Origin: Acanthococcus lagerstroemiae
Lineage: Eukaryota > Arthropoda > Insecta > Hemiptera > Eriococcidae
Assembly: GCA_031841125.1 (NCBI GenBank)
Contig: CM063106.1
Location: 67,382,101-67,446,100 of the forward strand
Length of the DNA: 64,000 nt
Direction of reading: 5' to 3'
Part shown: piece by piece, positions 43,927 to 54,753 of the stretch
Numbering within the stretch: position 1 is the stretch's first letter
How the letters are laid out: each line of letters opens with the position of its first letter
Notes under the pieces: generated by a model
Database searches by the model: none
Seen by the model: the letters and a program-made list of their open reading frames with translations, nothing else
Told to the model about the DNA's origin: nothing
Program-made: the position numbers and the translations under genes

Positions 43927-45617
43927 TTGGATGTTGTTAAGTGTAACAGAACCAACCGACCATTTGCTGACAACGTGAGTTATTGGAAAGAGCGTGACAA
44001 GCTACCTCGCGGATTGCGAGGTAGTAACAGGGGGTTTGCCATTGGGACTGTCCAAATTGTAGATGCGCTAGTGTAGAATAGGTATTTTTTGATAAGCAAA
44101 CGGTAATTTGACGTCTCTGACGTCTTCTTTTCCCCTGGGAACATAAAAGCTAATGACGCTATACGCACATCATGGAAGTTCAAGGCTTCAAACTGTGAAG
44201 CTGCAGACTGCAATCACGCAGCAGACTTTGATCACATGATCAGATCAATACAGAACATACTAGAATACATTTCCATTTTCTGTTTAATTCATTCCAAGCA
44301 GCCAGCAGCAGCAAGCAGAAATCAAACACTCTACCTTTACAAGACAAATAAATTTAAAGGACATAAATCCAACGAATTTCAGATGCACGAGTTTCAATGA
44401 ATATGAACTGATAACTGCTGATAACAATTCAAAGAGGAACAGGAATTTTATTTTGATTCAAATAAACGAGGAATTTTACTTTGATTCAAATAAAGTTGTG
44501 TTCTCGCTTCAGAAAACGCACATTATAATGTGTTCTTACTCCTCATTACAATGTTTATAAGATGCAAAGACAGTAAGTAGCTCCATGCTCCACTTCTGGT
44601 CACACAACTCGTGAAATATTCGTGAACCATTCGAATGCGAGAAAGATAATGTTTCATTTCAAAAACAAAACGTGATTTGCCAATTATTTATTCACGTTTT
44701 TTGTTAATTCCGCTAGTACACGTACACTATTATAATAGAAGTTCAAATTTGTGGTTGAAGGCATGTTGATGGTTTTGGATGATTCCTTGTTCCTGATAAC
44801 AAAAAGACAAAGGTAAATAGTCAAACAATAAACAAAATATTTGTGAAAGACCTGAAATAGAATACCAAAATTACCACACTTAATACTGCTAACATATTTA
44901 TGAAACATGACTCACATCACATTATACCTTGGAAAATTTCCTGATAAGAGTACCAACCACAGAATGTTGCATGTACTTGGTTTGATTCAAATATATTATA
45001 TGCTAATTCAACTGAGAACCCATTTCATACAAACAAACAATACACTTACCTCTTCTAAATCCAGTTAATGCTTTCACTTTCTTTGAGGAAATAGTTCCTT
45101 TTATAGAAAAGTACAAATTTCACAATACTGTCATGAGTAAAATACAAAATCACAAAATAAAAGGTAAACAAGATGCATTTGTAAATAATAAGCGCGGAGA
45201 GGATACATTCATAATAGTAAACCAACTTATCTATAGATGGCAGCACATTGCAGTTGAGGGAGAAGGCAACTGAGCTAAAACTGAACTATGAGCTGTAAAC
45301 AATTCAATTGTACCTATTTAAAAAATAAAAATTCGATTGCAATAGGGTGTTTGCTTGCAGCGCTCCGTGCGGCAAACACCCTATAAAGTATAATTTTTCA
45401 AAATGGAGCCCCCAATTCAAAAATGTGTACTCACATTGAAAAAAGCTTATCAGTAAACGCTATGTAACATAGTCGATAGAGGCGTGCGTTATCTTGTTGT
45501 AGTTCTAGGTGTCTGTAGTCGATAGTCTTTCTACATGGCTCTTGATCTTGAACTTCGAATCACGCATTCTCAGAACAAATTTTGTTGGTTGGTTCTGTTA
45601 CTCTTAACAGCGTCCAA
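43927..45617. mobile_element. MITE with 31-bp TIRs, interrupted by a stem-loop-bounded repeat
   Basis: The left end TTGGATGTTGTTAAGTGTAA continues through CAGAACCAACC; the right end on the minus strand is TTGGACGCTGTTAAGAGTAA with the same continuation. They match at 28 of 31 positions. If the inner repeat (43998-45388) is removed, about 300 bases remain, a normal MITE size. No target duplication is obvious. Confidence 0.6.
43998..45388 (+). repeat. Stem-loop-bounded repeat C, copy 1
   Basis: The left boundary is the hairpin CTACCTCGC-ggatt-GCGAGGTAG (44002-44024) followed by TAACAGGGGGTTTGC. The right boundary is a longer hairpin, ATAGGGTGTTTGC and GCAAACACCCTAT with an 18-base loop (45342-45384). 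Homology with 54045-54526 starts and stops at these hairpins, and the 220 bases next to the long hairpin are clearly alike in both (ATAGATGGCAGCA; AACTGAACTATGA; ATTGCAATAGGGTG). No coding capacity was found. Confidence 0.65.
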
Positions 45618-45621
45618 TTAA

Positions 45622-45785
45622 AGACTAGCCTACCTATCTTTTATTTGTGGTCGCTGGAAAAGATACCAGAAAGAAGACCTACTGGTAATCATATTTAAGT
45701 TATTTTGTTCTCGAATATAAGAGCTGATAGTGATACATGAAACGTAATTGTCGTTTGGACACTCCTGTAGATGCGCTAGTGTCGT
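45622..45785. other. Spacer
   Basis: Contains TGTAGATGCGCTAGTGT at 45769-45785, which also occurs at 44060-44076 inside repeat C, in direct orientation. Confidence 0.4.
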
Positions 45786-45985
45786 GGACGAAAAGATGAT
45801 CAGGGCATTTTTACCACAAAAGCATGTACAAGTAAAATAAGCTCTAACATCTTCAATATTGTTTTTTATGCAAAACTGAAGGGAACTAAAGGGTTAGCCC
45901 TTATCATTTTCTTTCAGATGAGCCCAACTTCAGTTTTTTTTTTTTTTTTTTCAGAACATTTTTGTCGCTGATCATCTTTTCATCC
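45786..45985. mobile_element. Probable small MITE
   Basis: GGACGAAAAGATGATCA (45786-45802) and, on the minus strand, GGATGAAAAGATGATCA (45969-45985) are inverted ends matching at 16 of 17. The 200-bp interior is AT-rich with an 18-base T-run. No target duplication is visible. Confidence 0.55.
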
Positions 45986-48399
45986 AATTCACCAATCAGC
46001 GCGTCGCATTTCATTAGGCCGCTAGAGAGCGACTCTTTAGTGTCCAAGTGGTGAATTTTGGCGATTTCTCAAGCTGGGTTTGGCGCCATGATAGACAAAG
46101 AATCAGGTAACACTGTTCCGATGGCAGTCGTCTGTTGTCGCGAATTTCACTGAGGCCTGACTCGTTAGTAATTGTGGCCGTCCATAGTATCCGCAGCACC
46201 CGTCACCAGCAGCACATTTCCAGAGTAGTGATGGCAAGATTTCAATATTTATCGATAGTAAGACTCCTGATTATCCGCCATCGGTTCATCCGCCCTCCGG
46301 TTTGTGGGCCTCGAATTTATCCGCCCGCCCTTCCGGTTTATTCGTGTAACCAAAAACCAAGGGCGCGGTTGCGCGTTGGTGCATTGTAAAAATTCTTGTA
46401 AAAATTTTAAATATAATGCATAGTTTTTGATTGATTGATTGATTGATTTTTTGAAATTCTTGACGATTGTAGCAGGCTGGTGCTAGACTAAAGAACTTTG
46501 CTGTTGGTTAAGCCTCTTTGAATTCCATCTTTTCTTTCCAGGAGGGACACTTTTCCCATCACTTTCTTCACGTATCCAAGCCTGCCATTGATGACCATGA
46601 ATCAGAGCAATTTTTTGCAGATTTCCTCCATTAATATGCACCACTCAAGACTATTCAGGCTCCCATCCGCACCCAACCTGCCGTGAACAGCACTCGACAC
46701 ACACCATTCCGGATCGGTTTACTTCTCTCGATCTTTATGTTCTATCCACCGCAATGTTCTCGACTTCCAACTTTCAAAAACACACCCAAACACTCTCGTG
46801 TCCCTCGGAAACCGCATTGTGGATCTCATCACGTCGGCCAGAAACCGCATCTGTGCTCTCTGCGTGCTCGTCATCGTCCCGGGAACCAAAAATTTTTACG
46901 TTGACGAATGACGGTGCTTAAGACTCTCGCATAAAGCCGGTATTAGCTTATTTTTCGAGCGTCTGAAATGGCTGGTAGTGGCGTATTGTGTTTCTACGCA
47001 AATGAAAAATAACGACACTATATTATCGGCCGCGTTGACCGCCGTGTTGATGACAGGTAGGCATCGACTCGACTTCACGAAAATAATGGCTCGCTCGTGG
47101 CTCCTCGCCGAAACCGTATAACCATTTCGATGGTCATAATTGTCTGCGTGAAAAAATACAATGACAATGTTAAAGCGCGTGGAAGTTGCTATGTCACGTT
47201 CTTTTTCTTTCGTTTTCCATTTCAGCTTTCGTTTGCGTTGTACAGATACTGAAAGCCGAAACCGCTCGAGTCGTAAACGGGGACCTTATTTATTTAATTA
47301 TTGTACCTATCTCCGGACACCGATTACGAGTATAAAAAATTAAAGTGACGCAAAACGTTAAATGTGAAATCGGGTTTCAAAACTAATTTGTACGCAAAAA
47401 CAGTGACGACAGTTGACGAAACGTCCGACTGTTTTGGTCAGTCCGGTTTTCAATTTTACAGCTTACATCTCGAGTACGGTTCCGTATCTCTCTGGATGAG
47501 AAGGGATAACGCCACTTTTTTGATGTTCGAGGAAAATGCTTTTCCCCAGAAATATGTGTAGGCGCTAATAGGGAAAGACAATGGGGTGATTTATCTCCCC
47601 AAAGAGAGAATTTTAAATCAAAAATACTTGACAAAAGGCGAAGCTCGACCGCGTGCTGGAACGGATTCGGGATTTTTGAGCCCAGATGATGTAAGATATC
47701 AAAGATATTCTTGGCTGCTCAGTTCCCGTGGGTCACTATTGACAGCCACTTGTCAGTGGGTAGCAGCAACAAAGCTGCCTCTTCCATCTTACAGTTCCAC
47801 CTCCTCTAGAACTTTCTCGTGGTAGGCCCCATCGAGTCGTGCAACACTACTGGAAGGCATTGAAGCTAGACCGTGCTTAGAGATCATTGACGGTGGATTT
47901 ACATTCGAGTCGGCGACATGTTGCTGACTCAAATGTAAATCCAGCCTAACTCTCCTAGACTACAGCTAGCTTGTTTGAGACTAAAATTTCGACACTTTTA
48001 AAGTATGTATTTTCGATTTCAATATTTCTTTGTGGAAGGGACCCATTGTCCTTTTGTCTGATCCGTATATTCACAACTGTTGACAGGTCTTGTTCAAGGT
48101 CGAATGATTCTTTCTTTGGTGTGAGGTCTTGCGCCTTACAATGCCGGTTGTGCAAATCATTAATACCGATGGTTTGAAGGTTTGAAGCAAGTCAGCCGTA
48201 TCCACATTTACATAAATAATCTGAACGAAGTCTGAATGAGTTTTAACTTGTGTTGGTAAGTACTCAAGCATTTGATAACGTATCCGCATAAATAGGCGTG
48301 TTTTATTTATTGCTCGTTTGTTATTAGAAAATCCATCTGGCTTTCGGCCTCCAGTTGCCTTAACTGGAGCCTGTGCAGCAAACTGAAATTAAAATAATT
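45986..48399. other. Mixed DNA without recognised genes
   Basis: 46240-46370 and 46640-47350 are CpG-richer, with short frames on both strands (60-84 codons) lacking recognisable domains. A TTGA tetranucleotide repeat lies at 46427-46450. 47870-47945 holds a short inverted pair around GGATTTACATTCGAGTC and GACTCAAATGTAAATCC. No gene is called. Confidence 0.35.
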
Positions 48400-50160
48400 G
48401 GGTAATTCTCAGAAAAAGTGCAATTTGTGATACATAAAACTTGTAGATGTAAAAGTTGCTTTTTGCCGATTTGTGGGGTGGAATGTGTTGTTGGTGTGCC
48501 CTATACATAGGACAAAAACACCTCTCTGCTCAATTCATGTTGATTAGGGGAGGGGTAGAGCTTCTTGAAAAATTATATGACCACAGCATAGGAAAATCTT
48601 ATGCCGTGGTTACCATCCGATGCCGTGGCTCCTTTTTTTCCAATGCCATGCCTCATTAAATTGAACCACGGCATTGGAAGTTCTCACACCGTGACCAATT
48701 TTATCAACTTCAAGTCTTCAAGATAAAGAGAATGCTGTTGTATCGTAATGGCTGGAGAGCATTCACATATGTAATTTGAGTAAGTATTGAAGAGCTACTC
48801 CCCAGAAATTTTTGTATTTCGTATATTACGAATGTATTAGCAATATTAGAACGATTCATTCTAGGTTTAAGTGGCGTCATATGATTTACCCACGGCTAAA
48901 TATTTAATGTAGAAGATTCATATTTCACTATACTATGCCAGATTGCAATGAGGTCAATTTCATACAACAAAAAGGTATGTAATATTTATTTCTTAAACAA
49001 TCTTATTACCTAGTTCATATTATTTGGAATGAGACTAGCAATGAAATTATTAAATTATAATAATGAAAAATAAACGAACGAAACAAGAGGAATGTAAAGA
49101 ACTTGAAAGTAACATTGAGCACCTTTTCATGAGAGGAAATTTTTCTTCTAACATATACATGGTAAAAATAAATTGTTGCACGAGAATTAATAATCACGGT
49201 AAGTGATAAACTACATTAAAAAATCACAAAATAAAACGATTTGGAAATGAAATACCATTCTAGAAGAGAAATTACATTATTGTAACTGATTGTGATATAA
49301 ACAAAAGAATTTAAGCAAGTTTTAAACATTTCAATTTCAAAATCTTATGCCCTGGTCATCACTTTCCAATGCCGTGGCCCATGGAATTACTGGTAGCCAC
49401 GGCATAAGAGAGGAGAAACAAACCATGACATAAGAAAATTTTAATAATTTCATTTTTGTCGAGCCTCCAGTAGTTTCTTTGAGCAAATTTTTGGTTGTAA
49501 TTACTTCATACTTACTAATTATGCATTTCCGCGCTTGTTTCAGGTGTTGTTGTATCAATCCCGGCAAAGAGAGAACGACCACGGTATTGGATGATGAATA
49601 TTGTACACATGAGAAATTTCACAGATTCATTCTTATTGAAGTGATAACATCAACGAAATCGAGAATCTGAGCTGAAGACACTGGGTGCCAACATCTAGGC
49701 GCAGCCATTCAGCCTTTCAGCAGCGTGAAAGAAATAACCAGTGTGCCACAGTGCCAAATCAAAAAATGACCACGGCATAGGATGAAAAACCTACGGACAA
49801 AGCTTGAAGCTTGACTGTGGACATATGATGAACTTTTTGACTGTATTGTCGGCATCAACCTCTTCTCCTAACCTTTCCAAACAAGATCATATGGGTTTTC
49901 CACCACAAATGACTAATTTACATCATTTTGGTGACTTTTTATATTGAAAGAACAGACTGGGGACAACCACGGCATAGGAGAATTTCGCCATTCTGACTGA
50001 ATTCTACATCTTAGGGGAGGGGGCACATCATTTATAATAGTTGGAAAGAGCGAGGGAAGTTGTTCTCTATAACTCTATAACCAAACCTGTGAAGAAATCT
50101 TATTCCGTTGTTGAGAAACGTACTAAGAACACAGATTTGCACTTTTTCTGAGAATTACCC
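48400..50160. mobile_element. TIR element filled with an iterated 14-bp motif
   Basis: Perfect 24-bp inverted ends begin GGGTAATTCTCAGAAAAAGT and continue GCAA at both sides (48400-48423, 50137-50160). Inside, at least a dozen copies of ACCACGGCATAGGA or close variants occur in both orientations: plus at 48580, 48665, 49395, 49422, 49578, 49769 and 49976; minus at 48598, 48616, 48640, 49344, 49365 and 50099. There is no transposase and no long open frame. Flanking bases (AATT, ACTT) give no clear target duplication. Its superfamily is unknown. Confidence 0.75.
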
Positions 50161-50673
50161 ACTTACTAACAGTTCTTGAAGTTTGTTCCAATTTCAAGAA
50201 ATTGAAACAGAGTATTTTTGTCAGAACTTAGTTAAATTAGTACCATATAGTGAATAGTTTTGTCATATTCTGTGTTCTGATTAGTTGTTGGTAATAATCT
50301 GGTGGACCAATCCCTATAGTTGAATTCTATTTAATTTGTTATTAGTGTGAAATATGTTCTGCTGTCAATGTTTGTAGTTGCGTTTATCAAGTTTTTGTTT
50401 TGTCCTGTGTCTATCGTCATGATTTCCACTTGTTCTTGTAATCAGGTTCGGCCACTTAATATATGCACTGGTGCACATGGTCCACACGGAAATCTAAAAG
50501 AGGTGTTTTGCTACACACGAGAAAATTCCGAAAATATTTCAAAATGAAAACTTATCAAGTAAACAAGTTGAGATATCCATTTTTTTCATTTTCAACTTTT
50601 CAAGCTTCTTTTAACCTAAAATTTCAATTCGGTTGGTAACACCGCATCAGCAGTTTGATTTTTGATAACGTGT
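50161..50673. other. AT-rich DNA without recognised features
   Basis: No gene recognised; leads to the SINE target site. Confidence 0.4.
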
Positions 50674-50683
50674 ATTAGGTTGT

Positions 50684-51145
50684 TGTGGCTTGGTGGCGGA
50701 GTGGTTTCAAACGCTGTCTCCTAAGCTATGGAACGCGGGTTCGAATCCCAGTACGGACAGCGAATTTTAAAGATTAAAATATGATAAGAAAATAATAGAA
50801 TACACGAATATATGAACAACTTTAACATCCGACCAAGCCACACCAATTGTAGCAAGAGGTGGAGTTCAATTTCATTGTTCCGCCGGAATTCAAAAAGACG
50901 CCGGAATTCAAAAAGACGTAGTTGGGTTAACCACACCTATGGACTACTAACACCTGACTAGTCTGGTGTGCCATGCAGGATGCATGCTCCTTATAGAGAA
51001 GGAAAACTCATTCATAACCATACCCTAGTAATGGCTGGTCACCAAGGGGAATTGGACTATAACCCTTGTATCAAAAAATAATTGATCAAGGAGGCATATG
51101 GCCCAGTAGGTGGACCAAAACATCTGTTTCAAGACTGTAAATAAA
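50684..51145 (+). mobile_element. tRNA-derived SINE, 462 bp, with 10-bp target duplication
   Basis: The head has an A box TGGCGGAGTGG (50694-50704) and a B box GGTTCGAATCC (50738-50748), the internal RNA polymerase III promoter. The would-be acceptor arms do not pair, so it is not a tRNA gene. The body of about 380 bases follows, ending CTGTAAATAAA. Direct ATTAGGTTGT copies flank it (50674-50683, 51146-51155). The body contains a short tandem CCGGAATTCAAAAAGACG (50882-50918). It differs from the SINE family at 57703. Confidence 0.82.
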
Positions 51146-51172
51146 ATTAGGTTGTCAGCTTAAAATTGTCTG

Positions 51173-51434
51173 CTCTGTTGCCAGATGCCCGTCGCCTGGT
51201 TGCCGTTTATGTTACACCACGCTTTGCTGCTCTGTTGCCAGTCGCTTGTTGTCTGGTTGCCGTTTATGTTATGTTATGCCTTGCTGCTCTGTTGCCAGCC
51301 ACCCGTCGCCTGGTTGCCGTTTATGTTACATTACGCCTTGCTGCTCTGTTATTACTTACTGTTTATGACATGTAACTTCACACTGTGTGACGTTACATAA
51401 ACGGCAGCCTGGCGAAGGGCGACTGGCAACAGAG
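51173..51434 (+). repeat. 57-bp minisatellite closed by an inverted unit
   Basis: Units start with CTCTGTTGCCAG at 51173, 51230 and 51287 and a partial one at 51344, exactly 57 bases apart. Each has GTCGCCTGGTTGCCGTTTAT. At 51392-51434 the unit returns in inverse orientation (GTTACATAAACGGCAGCCTG and GGCGACTGGCAACAGAG). The 57-base period is a multiple of three, which is why open frames of about 70 codons run through it. Confidence 0.85.
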
Positions 51435-51964
51435 ATTGTCTGTGACTTATTTTCAATAATAAAAAACGTATCGTTTCTCAACGCGTTTATCAGCTGATCA
51501 CACTCATGTCAGGGTCAAGTGTACTATTTAGTTTCTCATATCACGTGTAATCTTAATTTCATTTCTTTCATGTTTAACGCTTCATAAATTATTTTGCCTA
51601 TTAGGATTTTGTATTAAATGAGTAAGATATTTAACACGTTTAGCAATTAAATTGTTACGGATTGTTTCATAGTAAAATTGAACAAGCAAAAGAACTTGGA
51701 TCTAGAAGCTTCCGCTGCTGAAGAAACTTTCACTTTAAAGCAAGAAAGATTGAATCATGTTGCAAATTTAAACATTCATTCAGATTATATGAATGAAATG
51801 GACTATAATCTATTAGTTATTACTCAATGAATGGAATCTTTGCTAATAAAATTCGAATCGCTACATTTTCGGAGGAAAAAATGATTTTACCCTTTTAGCA
51901 GTTGTCTGTTTTTTCATTAATTTTAAAAACTTCTTTTTCATCGTTAATATTTATTTAAAACTAA
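51435..51964. other. AT-rich DNA without recognised features
   Basis: No gene recognised; ends where the RTE element begins. Confidence 0.4.
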
Positions 51965-51970
51965 AAACTC

Positions 51971-52504
51971 AAGTCCAACCGGGCCCCTGGACCGGACGGT
52001 ATTGAGAATGATAATCTTAAAATAATAGCAGATACCTTAGCCCGGCCGCTGGCCTCACTCTTCGACTACTTTCTCTCCTCGGGTCATATGCCAGACCAGT
52101 GGGGTCTATCCGAAATTATACTTCTACACAAAAAAGGTGAAAGATCGAATATCAATAACTACCACCCCATTAGTCTCTCCTCAAATGTACGCAAAATATT
52201 TATGAAAATTATCAAAAACAAAATATCGGATATCAATAACTACCGCCCCATTAGTCTCTCCTCAAATGTATGCAAAATATTTATGAAAATTATCAAAAAC
52301 AAAATATACGACACTTTGGATGCACAACAACCAGCTGAACAAGTCGGCTTTAGGAAAAAATTCAGCACTATCGACCATATCCATACCCTAAGTCAAATCC
52401 TAGAAAAAGTCAAAGAGCACCAAATTAATATTTTTATAATATTTATTGACTATAATAAAGCGTTTGACTCCCTATACCGCGCGAAAATATTTGGAAAGCC
52501 CTGA
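51971..52504 (+). pseudogene. RTE reverse transcriptase, N-terminal half with 81-bp duplication
   Basis: HMPDQWGLSEIILLHKKGER is followed by INNYHPISLSSNVRKIFMKI and then again INNYRPISLSSNVCKIFMKI. The 27-residue block is encoded by an exact-length 81-base tandem duplication (52145-52225 and 52226-52306) that keeps the frame. Then EQVGFRKKFSTIDHIHTLSQ and FIDYNKAFDS, the motif A with its catalytic Asp. The frame ends at TGA 52502-52504. Normal relatives have the block once, so this domain could not fold normally. Confidence 0.88.
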
Positions 52505-53520
52505 CAAACCAAGGAATACCACAACTAATTATTCGGGTTCTGAAAAATATCTATTTAAAATCCGAAGCAATAATCAAACTTGACAGAAAAGGAGATAAAA
52601 TAAAAATAAAGAGAGGAGTCAAGCAGGGTGACCCCCTTACCCCAACATTTTTAATGCGGTTTTAGAAGAAGTGTTTAGGGAAATAAATTGGGAAGGGAGG
52701 GGAATCAAAATAAAAGGCCCGTTCTTTGACTAACCAAAAAGACTTAGCAATCTCAGATTTGCGGACGACATTGTAATTATTGCAAAAAGCAAAAACGAAC
52801 TCGAGAGTGTGGCCGATGACCTGAGGAGGGAGAGCATGGTGGTAGGATTAACTATGAATCTGGCAAAAACAAAAATCATGACAAATATCCCACAATTTGG
52901 CTACGTAAAAATCGATAACAACACCATCGAAATAGTTTCAAACTACAAATATCTAGGCCAAATAATGTCATTCCAAAACAAAACGGAGAAAGAAATCCAA
53001 AGTAGAATGAGAAATTCGTGGAGAGCTTTTTGGGCCTAAAAACAACTGCTAAAAGGTTACCTAAGCTTGAAAACCAAAATTAAAGTATTAGAAAGCACAA
53101 TGATCCCTGTTCTGACATATGGTGCCCAAACGTGGGCATGTACAAAGAAACAAAACCAAAAAATAATCAAAACGCAAAACTCAATGCTCAGAGGGCAATT
53201 CTCAAAATTAAACTTAAAGACCAGATCAGCATACAAAAAATATTAAGTAAAACGAAATGCAAACCGGTAGGGGGGGGGGCATAAGAAAATTAAAAATAGA
53301 TCACGCTGGCCATGTAGCCAGAGAAAATAGCAGTAAATGGAATAAAATATTCACACTTTGGGGGCAGACGAGCTGATATCGGTGGCCGGCCCTAACTGGC
53401 TCCACAAAGCGGCTGACAGGAAAAATGGCTTGAGTTGCGAACGGCTTATGCCCAGGAATGGGCTAGTTGAGTGCGGAGTTGGCGGCGGTGACTTACCCGC
53501 CTACATTTTTTGTACGTAAA
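52505..53520 (+). pseudogene. RTE reverse transcriptase, C-terminal half
   Basis: After the break the reading gives NQGIPQLIIRVLKNIYLKSE, GVKQGDPLTP (motif B), LRFADDIVIIAKSKNELESV (motif C with FADD intact), NYKYLGQIMS and VLESTMIPVLTYGAQTWACT. The terminal region LRTAYAQEWA is visible near 53440. Frame changes and several stops separate these blocks. The polymerase active-site Asp pair is retained although the gene is broken. Confidence 0.85.
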
Positions 53521-53610
53521 AACTAAGCATATTCTAAGGATGTAATATCTAATTCTAAGCACTGAGCGACATGAGCCACAAAATGAAATAAAAAACAATG
53601 CATAAAAGTA

Positions 53611-54044
53611 CGAAATGATCATTCATTTTTTCAAGCACTCTTGTGAACGAGGTATTCGGTTTATTTTTGAAAAGTACCCCCTCTCCATCCTTTAGTCATA
53701 AAAATTACAAAACCTTAGGTAGATTGATATCTTTTTTTTGTTTTTACTCCCTTTGAGAGAAAATCTTGCTCCACATGAACAAATTCTAAGTTGCCGGCTC
53801 TGCTTGTAGTTTCCTTTTTTGAAAGTTGTTTTTATTTTTAATATTCTAAAACTCTTACTCGATACATCGTTGTTACGGTCATTTGAGTGTTTTCCCAAAA
53901 GTGATTTATGATCTTCAGTTTCTGTGGTCTCGTGTTCTTTCATTCTTAAGAATTTCCGTCCTGTTTCTCCAATGCACGTCATGTCGCATTTGTTCACAGC
54001 CTCTGTAGATACTACTGCAGTTGCCTAGTTGCTTTTGTCTTTTT
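53611..54044. other. No recognisable feature
   Basis: A minus-strand frame of 101 codons (53692-53997) has CDMTCIGETGRKF-like text, which resembles the CYIGQT/GETGR segment found in some Penelope-type and other GIY-YIG proteins, but the match is too short to call a gene. Confidence 0.3.
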
Positions 54045-54526
54045 AGAGGGTGTTTGCCCGCGCGCAGCGCTGCAAGCACCCTATTGCAATCTAATTTTCA
54101 TCATTAAATACGACTGAATTGTTTACAGATCATAGTTCAGTTTTAGTTCAGTTTCGTTCTCCATCGCCTGCTGCCATCTATCGATAAGTCGGTCTACTAT
54201 TATGAAGGTATCCATCCTCTCCGTTACGATTTACAAATGCAACTTGAAAATATGAAAATAAAAGTTTCTCATTCTGGCGTTCGTGCTTTGTGGCGTATAT
54301 TTTTGTTTTATCGCATAGACGTTGATACTGTGTCTGAATATTAGCTTCAAAACTTCAACATTACAGATTTGGTTTTGTTTTATCAATACCAGTGGGATGC
54401 GGAGAAGCCGGAAGTTCTTGCAGTTAGAATAAATTTGAGAAACCAGAAGTTGAAGGATAAAAGTTTTTCAGCTTCAGCAAACCCTCTCTTACTACCTCGC
54501 TATCTGCGAGGTAGCTTGTTTTTCCT
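54045..54526 (-). repeat. Stem-loop-bounded repeat C, copy 2
   Basis: Inverse orientation to 43998-45388. One end is AGGGTGTTTGC...GCAAGCACCCT (54047-54082), the other CTACCTCGC-tatct-GCGAGGTAG (54495-54517). It is 482 bp against 1391 bp for copy 1, mainly through loss or gain of the middle. It has no surrounding 31-bp TIR, which shows that the hairpins and not the outer TIR define the repeat. Confidence 0.65.
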
Positions 54527-54689
54527 GTTTTCTCATTGCTACTCTGCTTTCAAGTGAAACTGGTACAAACTTAAAGAATTGTGGGTAACTAGTCTTTCAC
54601 TTACACCTCAAGACCACTGATGCATTCATGAATTAAGTGAAACTATTAGGTACTCTACATTCTAGCTGTACTACTGAAATGATCTCAGC

Positions 54690-54753
54690 CGGACTTGGCA
54701 TTAATATTGGTGGATGTAATTATTCGGCAGCATGGGAACACCAATGAATACAG
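54690..54753. other. Spacer
   Basis: Short unannotated gap at the edge of the open stretch. Confidence 0.3.

Larger units (their letters stand above)
51965..53610 (+). mobile_element. RTE-clade non-LTR retrotransposon, 5'-truncated
   Basis: From about 51971 the plus strand reads NRAPGPDGIENDNLKIIADT and continues with the reverse transcriptase motifs and the C-terminal region to about 53510, then an AT-rich 3' end (AAATGAAATAAAAAACAATG). The endonuclease domain is missing. Frame breaks occur near 52500, 52660, 52730 and after 53030. The poly-A-like tail and RTE motif wording (IDYNKAFDS, GVKQGDPL, FADDIVII) make the clade clear. Confidence 0.9.

Noticed and set aside
43998..45388. Endogenous parvovirus-like sequence suggested by terminal hairpins
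   Set aside because: Hairpins are short and no replication or capsid coding sequence is present.
45934..45951. Poly-T run as a processed pseudogene tail
   Set aside because: It lies inside a small inverted-repeat element and no gene-like sequence adjoins it.
50691..50762. Possible tRNA gene
   Set aside because: A and B boxes are present but acceptor arms do not pair, and the segment is the head of a 462-bp SINE with flanking duplications.
51173..51372. Regularly spaced repeats resembling a CRISPR array
   Set aside because: Units are contiguous 57-bp minisatellite copies without unique spacers, in a eukaryotic genome.
53692..53997. Possible GIY-YIG or Penelope-type fragment
   Set aside because: Only a short GETGR-like phrase matches; too little to assign.
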